Assembly (NCBI RefSeq): GCF_029867415.1
Contig: NC_081184.1
Span: 71,856,116-71,920,115 of the forward strand
Reading direction: 5' to 3'
DNA: 64,000 nt
Source: Vicia villosa
Lineage: Eukaryota > Streptophyta > Magnoliopsida > Fabales > Fabaceae
In this document: positions 59,765 through 64,000 of the stretch, in pieces
Layout: the number at the start of each line of letters is the position of its first letter
Numbering within the stretch: position 1 is the first letter of the stretch
Translations under genes and position numbers: made by a program
The notes under the pieces: generated by a model
Databases searched by the model: none
What the model saw: the letters and a program-made list of their open reading frames with translations, nothing else
What the model was told of the DNA's origin: nothing

Positions 59765-60079
59765 TGTAACACCCTTCTAAACCCCGCAACAATTTATAAA
59801 ATAATCTGAGTAAAAACATATAATCAAGGGTGCCACAATTTATTTAAACCGAACATGTATCAATTGTCATGCCTTATTAGAAACGATTCATCAATTAAAC
59901 CACATCATGTTTAACACACCGGGAAGTATACATCACCAACTTAAAGTAATGGAATAAAACCAAAACCACCAAAACAAAGTATACAACTCAAACTCTAACT
60001 AAATCGTTCCCCAGTGTTACACTATCAGAGCATGACTGACACGACAACGAACTACTGGATGAGCTCTATAAGCTATCCT
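59765..60079 (-). repeat. 5' LTR of the decayed chromovirus, outer part
   Basis: Aligns with 53398-53712. It is interrupted after ATCCT (60075-60079) by the solo LTR at 60080 and resumes at 62831. Confidence 0.9.
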
Positions 60080-61572
60080 TGTAGCGGGGAAAATATGAGA
60101 TCGAAGCCATAGGATTGACTGGATTCAATATTTCTTTTGAAATCGCCACCGCGCTTTATTATTTCCAAAGGAAAAGGGAAAAGAACGTAAAACCCAAAGT
60201 TTGTTTTTAAAACAAAAGAGAACTCAGGTTCGGGTGTTGATTATACAAGGGGAAGGTTTAAAACACCCCTCATATCTATGGTACTCCACAGGAACCTTTT
60301 TGAAAATCTGTGTCGTGTGTGTGCTAAAAAACGGTTTGTTTTATTTTTAAAATAAGCTCGACAAAGCGTTAAGCCTTGTGCCTACATACCTCCTCGGCGC
60401 AATGGAGAAGTCCGAGCTAATGTAGTTCCGCTTAAAAGGGAAAACATTTTTAAAACGAATAAACACTTTATCGTCGTTGGAGAGAAATACTTAGCCATTG
60501 ATTTTGAGCATGAGAACAAACGAGTTCTTTGCATCGCTAATGAAAGAAGGGCTCCAACTCGGATAAAATCGACGAGTATGCCACTAGCTCTCTCACGCGG
60601 AAAAGATCTCATTATATCAATCAATTTCAAAATCGCTAATGAAGAGAGCCTTAGGTGTTTTTTAGATTTTTGTTATTTATTAGTGTTTTAGCATAAAAGT
60701 AAAGTATGGTCCAAGTGGACAAAAGAAAAATAGCGGAAGCATAAACATAGCGTCCAAATGGACAAAGAGAAAATAGCGGAATATAAATGTCCAAACGGAC
60801 AAAGAGAAAATAGCGGAATGTAAATATGATGAAATGATAAAATAAAGCGATAAAGCGAGAAATATAAAGAGCAATATAATAAAGTGCGGAAATTAAAGTC
60901 AATTGTTAGATGTTAAAGATAACCATCTTGAAACTTGTCAAGTATGTTATCAAAGTTAGTAATGAAGATCGATGGTGAGTGAAGGATGTACTCGGATTTA
61001 AATTCAATAGAAATTTATCAGAAGCTTGATAAAATCATAGCGACTACACGATAAACCTCCATAAGTCTTAAATCAACCGCATACAATTCTCTTCCATATT
61101 TGATCTTTTTGATTCGGGACACGAAATATTGCGCTATGTTAAGCAGATCGCCAAGTGATTTATGTAGAAATCACCCTACAACGAGGCCGGTCAAAATTTT
61201 TTGTGCTAATGCATGCGAGAGAAGTGATATGTAGATCACTCTCCTAAAGCAATACCGCACGAAAAGAAAAATAGGGAGCGATCTCGTCTTTACCAAGAAT
61301 CCATAAGAATTCTCAAGGTGTTAAGACTTTCATCAATCAAAAGAAAAAGAAATAAAGATGGAACCACATCAAAGGCTCCTTTCATCCATAATTTCAATCA
61401 CTTAATTTTGCGGATTTGGATTCTCATCCTATCGACGCCCTAAGTCCATTGAAATTAGAGAGAAATTAGGCCTCTAACTTGTGATTCAAAGAAAATATCA
61501 AAAAAAAGGAGTAGAAGATGAGTTAGAACCAAAAACAAGTCAAAAACCACAAAAACAAGCATTCTGCCCAGA

Positions 61573-61682
61573 TGTAAATCGATTTGCACAGAGTGTAAAT
61601 CGATTTGCATAACTCTGTTTTCAAATCTGCGCAGTTTTTCAATTGTGTAAATCGATTTGCACCAGATGTAAATCGATTTGCA
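61573..61682 (-). repeat. Palindrome cluster 1, two pairs
   Basis: TGTAAATCGATTTGCA starts at 61573, 61594, 61646 and 61667. Within pairs the step is 21 bp; between pairs it is 73 bp. The arms pair perfectly except for one G-T position. Confidence 0.92.
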
Positions 61683-62137
61683 CAACACAGTTTTCAAAAA
61701 AAACAGCAAATCAAGAGAAGAAAACTTGTTTAAACATAAAACCAAACACATTGTGATCTTGGATCAATTTGTGCACGAAAATGTATCAAGTAAGCAAGCA
61801 AAACTCATCAATGTAGCACCAAAGGTGCATCAAGCATAAACAACAATGGATCACATCTTGAATTATGGAATGGATCTAGAATTTTACCAAATCTTTCACA
61901 AACTTTGAATCTTCTTCAAGAACACACAACCACAAGCCTTGATCTCTCACAATTGATGAAGAAAAAGTAGTGTTTATGTTGAGGTTTAGCTCTAAATTAG
62001 TGAGGTTCAAGATGTGACTCACTAATTTGTGTGGAAGAAAAAGAGCTTTGAGTGAGGGGTTTGGAAGAGGTGAGGAGAGAAAGAGCAAGAGTTTTCTTGG
62101 CTATCAAAGCTTGAAAAATGATGAGGGGAATGCCTCA

Positions 62138-62144
62138 ATTTATA
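62138..62144 (-). promoter_or_regulatory. TATA box of the Ogre-like solo LTR
   Basis: TATAAAT on the minus strand in GTGCTATAAATTGAGG. It lies between the two palindrome clusters. Confidence 0.55.
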
Positions 62145-62381
62145 GCACTTAGGCTTGGGAAATTTTGTGGCTTGGAGTTAGGATTGGAAATAGAATTAGG
62201 CTTGGGAAAAGGATTTGGAGCCAAAAATGAGATTCAATGGTCTTGATGCAATCACATGAGGGTTTATGATTAAATGATGTAGGTAATCAAATACAAGAGC
62301 TAAGTCATGCTTCCCATGCTTGCAAATGATGTCAACACTTTCAAAAGCTGAATTTTGCCTTCATTTTTCCAAATTCGCACT

Positions 62382-62568
62382 GGTGCAATCGATTTGCACC
62401 TTATGCAAATCTATTTACATAGCTGAAAAAGGAAAAATCTGGGGCAAAAACAGTTATGCAAATCGATTGATGTCTTATGCAAATCGATTTGCACTGATGG
62501 CAGAAGCAAATCTGGTGCAGAAACAGTTGTGTAAATCGATTTACACCTTATGCAAATCGATTTGCATA
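62382..62568 (-). repeat. Palindrome cluster 2, three pairs
   Basis: Palindromes start at 62384, about 62404, 62457, 62478, 62530 and 62551. Pairs are 20-21 bp apart and repeat every 73 bp. The best copies are GTGTAAATCGATTTACAC (62529-62546) and TATGCAAATCGATTTGCATA (62549-62568), both perfect. The copy at 62457 has lost its right arm. Confidence 0.92.
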
Positions 62569-62830
62569 GTGAAAATGTTGAAAAATGCTCCTTTTGATGG
62601 ATGTTTTGACTTGGTACCTACAAAACACAAACGCACCAAAGCACAAGGCAATATTTTTGGTATTTTGGTTAGTAAAACAATATATACAAGACTAAACATG
62701 GGTGCTTGATGATTCCCTTGCATATGAATTGAGCATAACATCACAAGTATAGTTCTAAGTTAAAACTTCTTGATTGATGATTGGTATGCAAATGATGTGT
62801 GATCTTAGGGTCAAAAATTAGGGTATGACA

Positions 62831-64000
62831 ATCCTCACCGATCAATAGGCCTCTACTCCTCAAATTAAATAATCACGCCAACTAAACATGTCACTGAACG
62901 TAATACGCAATCCATCTAGTCATACTATATAATTATGCACATGAATGAACTGACTCTATGCATGTGATACCATACATGGGCTAAACCCATTCAACTGATC
63001 TATTCATCATCAAGATACAGTCCAACCGGCACAAATTCCGCAGAATGGGAATTATGCCCACCATTTGATCCACAACATCATCAGGATCCATCACCAAAAT
63101 GCATATGAATGAATGCACACATATGACATACTTATAACATCACTGATCTGATGCTTCGCATCGTCTCATTACAACTCCCTATTTCATCACCAATAAGCAT
63201 GCACAAGAATTAGCAATCATTCAGTTATATCACATAAATTCATGTCAAAACACCTCCCAGTCACAATGAATTCAAAGTGGTTACATCACCATAACAATAT
63301 ATTGTTACATTCACAAATTTATGTACACAATTCTACAATGCATCAATTAAATTAAATCAACATTTAAAATAAAATATGGCCACTGCCTATTTCATCAATT
63401 CATCATATAAAGCTTTAAATCAGCTTCGCAACGCTCAAAACGACGCTCAAAACGGATGTACGGTTTGAAAGTTATGACCTTCGGAAAAATTTGTCGAAAT
63501 TTGGATGATGTGAGCCAACGCACAACTTCTTCAGGTCGACGCACAAAGTTCCTGTCTCCCCTCAGGTTTGCTCATTTGACCCATGAGTCGACTCATTCTG
63601 GTCTTTTTGGATTCTATAGGTCGACGAATGAATTTCATAGGTTGACGCATGCTGTGTTTATGTAGAATTTTTCTGCGATTTTGACATCTTTCCTCTCTCA
63701 ATTTCAGTCCATTCGCACCACAATAATTCCCACACTAAAATATCATCAAGTAACATTACATATCTCACACCAAACCATTCATCAATTCATCATTTGCATC
63801 AAATCAACTTAAACAACCTAAATCCCCCAAAACCCCAAAACCTAAACATGCAATCGAATCAAATAACAATCCTACTCAGTTCTACTACCCTTGATTGTAT
63901 AATAATCACTAACTCAAAGATTCCCCCCCTTAACTTTGATCGGAGCTTTTGAAGGTTCTCTTCTTCCTCTTCCTCTCCTCTTTCACGTATCTTTCTCTTC
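62831..64000 (-). repeat. 5' LTR of the decayed chromovirus, continuation (partial)
   Basis: Resumes the LTR after the solo LTR. Relative to the 3' LTR it lacks about 130 bp (53738-53868 equivalent) and has a 21-bp gain near 63621-63641. It aligns to about 55003 of the other LTR at the window end. The frame 63456-63665 is LTR sequence. Confidence 0.88.

Larger units (their letters stand above)
60080..62830 (-). mobile_element. Ogre-like solo LTR, 2751 bp (TSD ATCCT)
   Basis: Inserted in the 5' LTR of the decayed chromovirus with ATCCT at 60075-60079 and 62831-62835. In minus sense it starts TGTCATACCCTAATTTTTG, matching the Ogre-type LTR start at 37640, and ends CCCCGCTACA. TATA box at 62138-62144 (minus). 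It carries ten copies of a TGCAAATCGATTTGCA-type palindrome in two clusters. The outer 150 bp has a CGCCACCGCG block. No internal domain remains. Small frames such as 62320-62709 run through the palindromes and are not called. Confidence 0.85.
53398..64000 (-). mobile_element. Older, decayed Tekay-type chromovirus, running off the window
   Basis: 3' LTR 53398-55239, polypurine tract, broken Gag-Pol 55282-59635, PBS 59741-59760, and 5' LTR from 59765, interrupted by an Ogre-like solo LTR (60080-62830) and reaching the window end about 240 bp before its expected border. It inserted into a Tekay pol copy at 53397 (left flank ATCGT; the right flank is not visible). The two LTRs differ much more than those of the intact copy, so it is older. 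Confidence 0.93.

Noticed and set aside
62320..62709. A 129-residue frame near the window end
   Set aside because: It runs through the palindrome cluster; repeated residues such as LCKSIYTLCKSI are translations of the palindromes, and it is antisense to the LTR.

Overview
This window is plant nuclear DNA made almost entirely of nested LTR retrotransposons. I see no host protein-coding gene and no functional rRNA or tRNA gene. The mix of families is typical of papilionoid legumes: Sirevirus (SIRE-type) Ty1/copia elements with an envelope-like gene, Tekay/Del-type chromoviruses, and very long Tat/Ogre-type LTRs. It probably comes from a large-genome legume of the pea/vetch/clover group; that is inference from family content, not a species call.

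Layout. 1-1673: Ogre-like non-coding sequence with a 143-bp tandem repeat and a gag-region scrap. 1674-16576: two Sireviruses in opposite orientation. A minus-strand copy (A) keeps its 3' LTR, envelope-like gene, part of gag, PBS and 5' LTR. Its middle is replaced by a plus-strand copy (B) that keeps most of pol, a shortened envelope-like gene and a 3' LTR. A Tekay-type solo LTR (7857-9695, TSD CCTAG) sits inside the reverse transcriptase of copy B. 16577-29558: Ogre-like gag scrap and LTR sequence, interrupted by a Tekay-type LTR (20943-23132), a solo LTR (24090-25193, TSD CCTAT) and a hAT-like element (26814-27531). 29559-33600: a third Sirevirus fragment (LTR plus envelope-like gene, minus). 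33601-43870: Ogre LTR pieces, a copia pol scrap, a Tekay LTR scrap, and a 6.1-kb Ogre-type solo LTR (37640-43749, TSD ATTTG) nested inside another Ogre LTR. 44232-52528: a complete, very young Tekay-type chromovirus (minus) with TSD CCTTG, 1879-bp LTRs that differ at 5 positions by my reading, and an unbroken 1453-residue Gag-Pol frame. It lies inside a copia LTR. 53398-64000: an older, decayed relative of the same length. Its right LTR is cut by a 2751-bp Ogre-like solo LTR (60080-62830, TSD ATCCT) and runs off the window.

The most unusual content is inside the LTRs. Several unrelated LTRs carry arrays of short inverted repeats whose sequence is specific to the family, often in pairs 19-21 bp apart. 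In two Ogre-type LTRs the arms co-vary. The Tekay-type LTRs also share a purine-rich stretch followed by a consensus splice donor and, over 1 kb later, a plausible acceptor, so they may carry an intron inside the LTR. Two Ogre LTRs carry tRNA-like modules with A and B boxes downstream of the TATA box. These are pattern-level observations made by eye.
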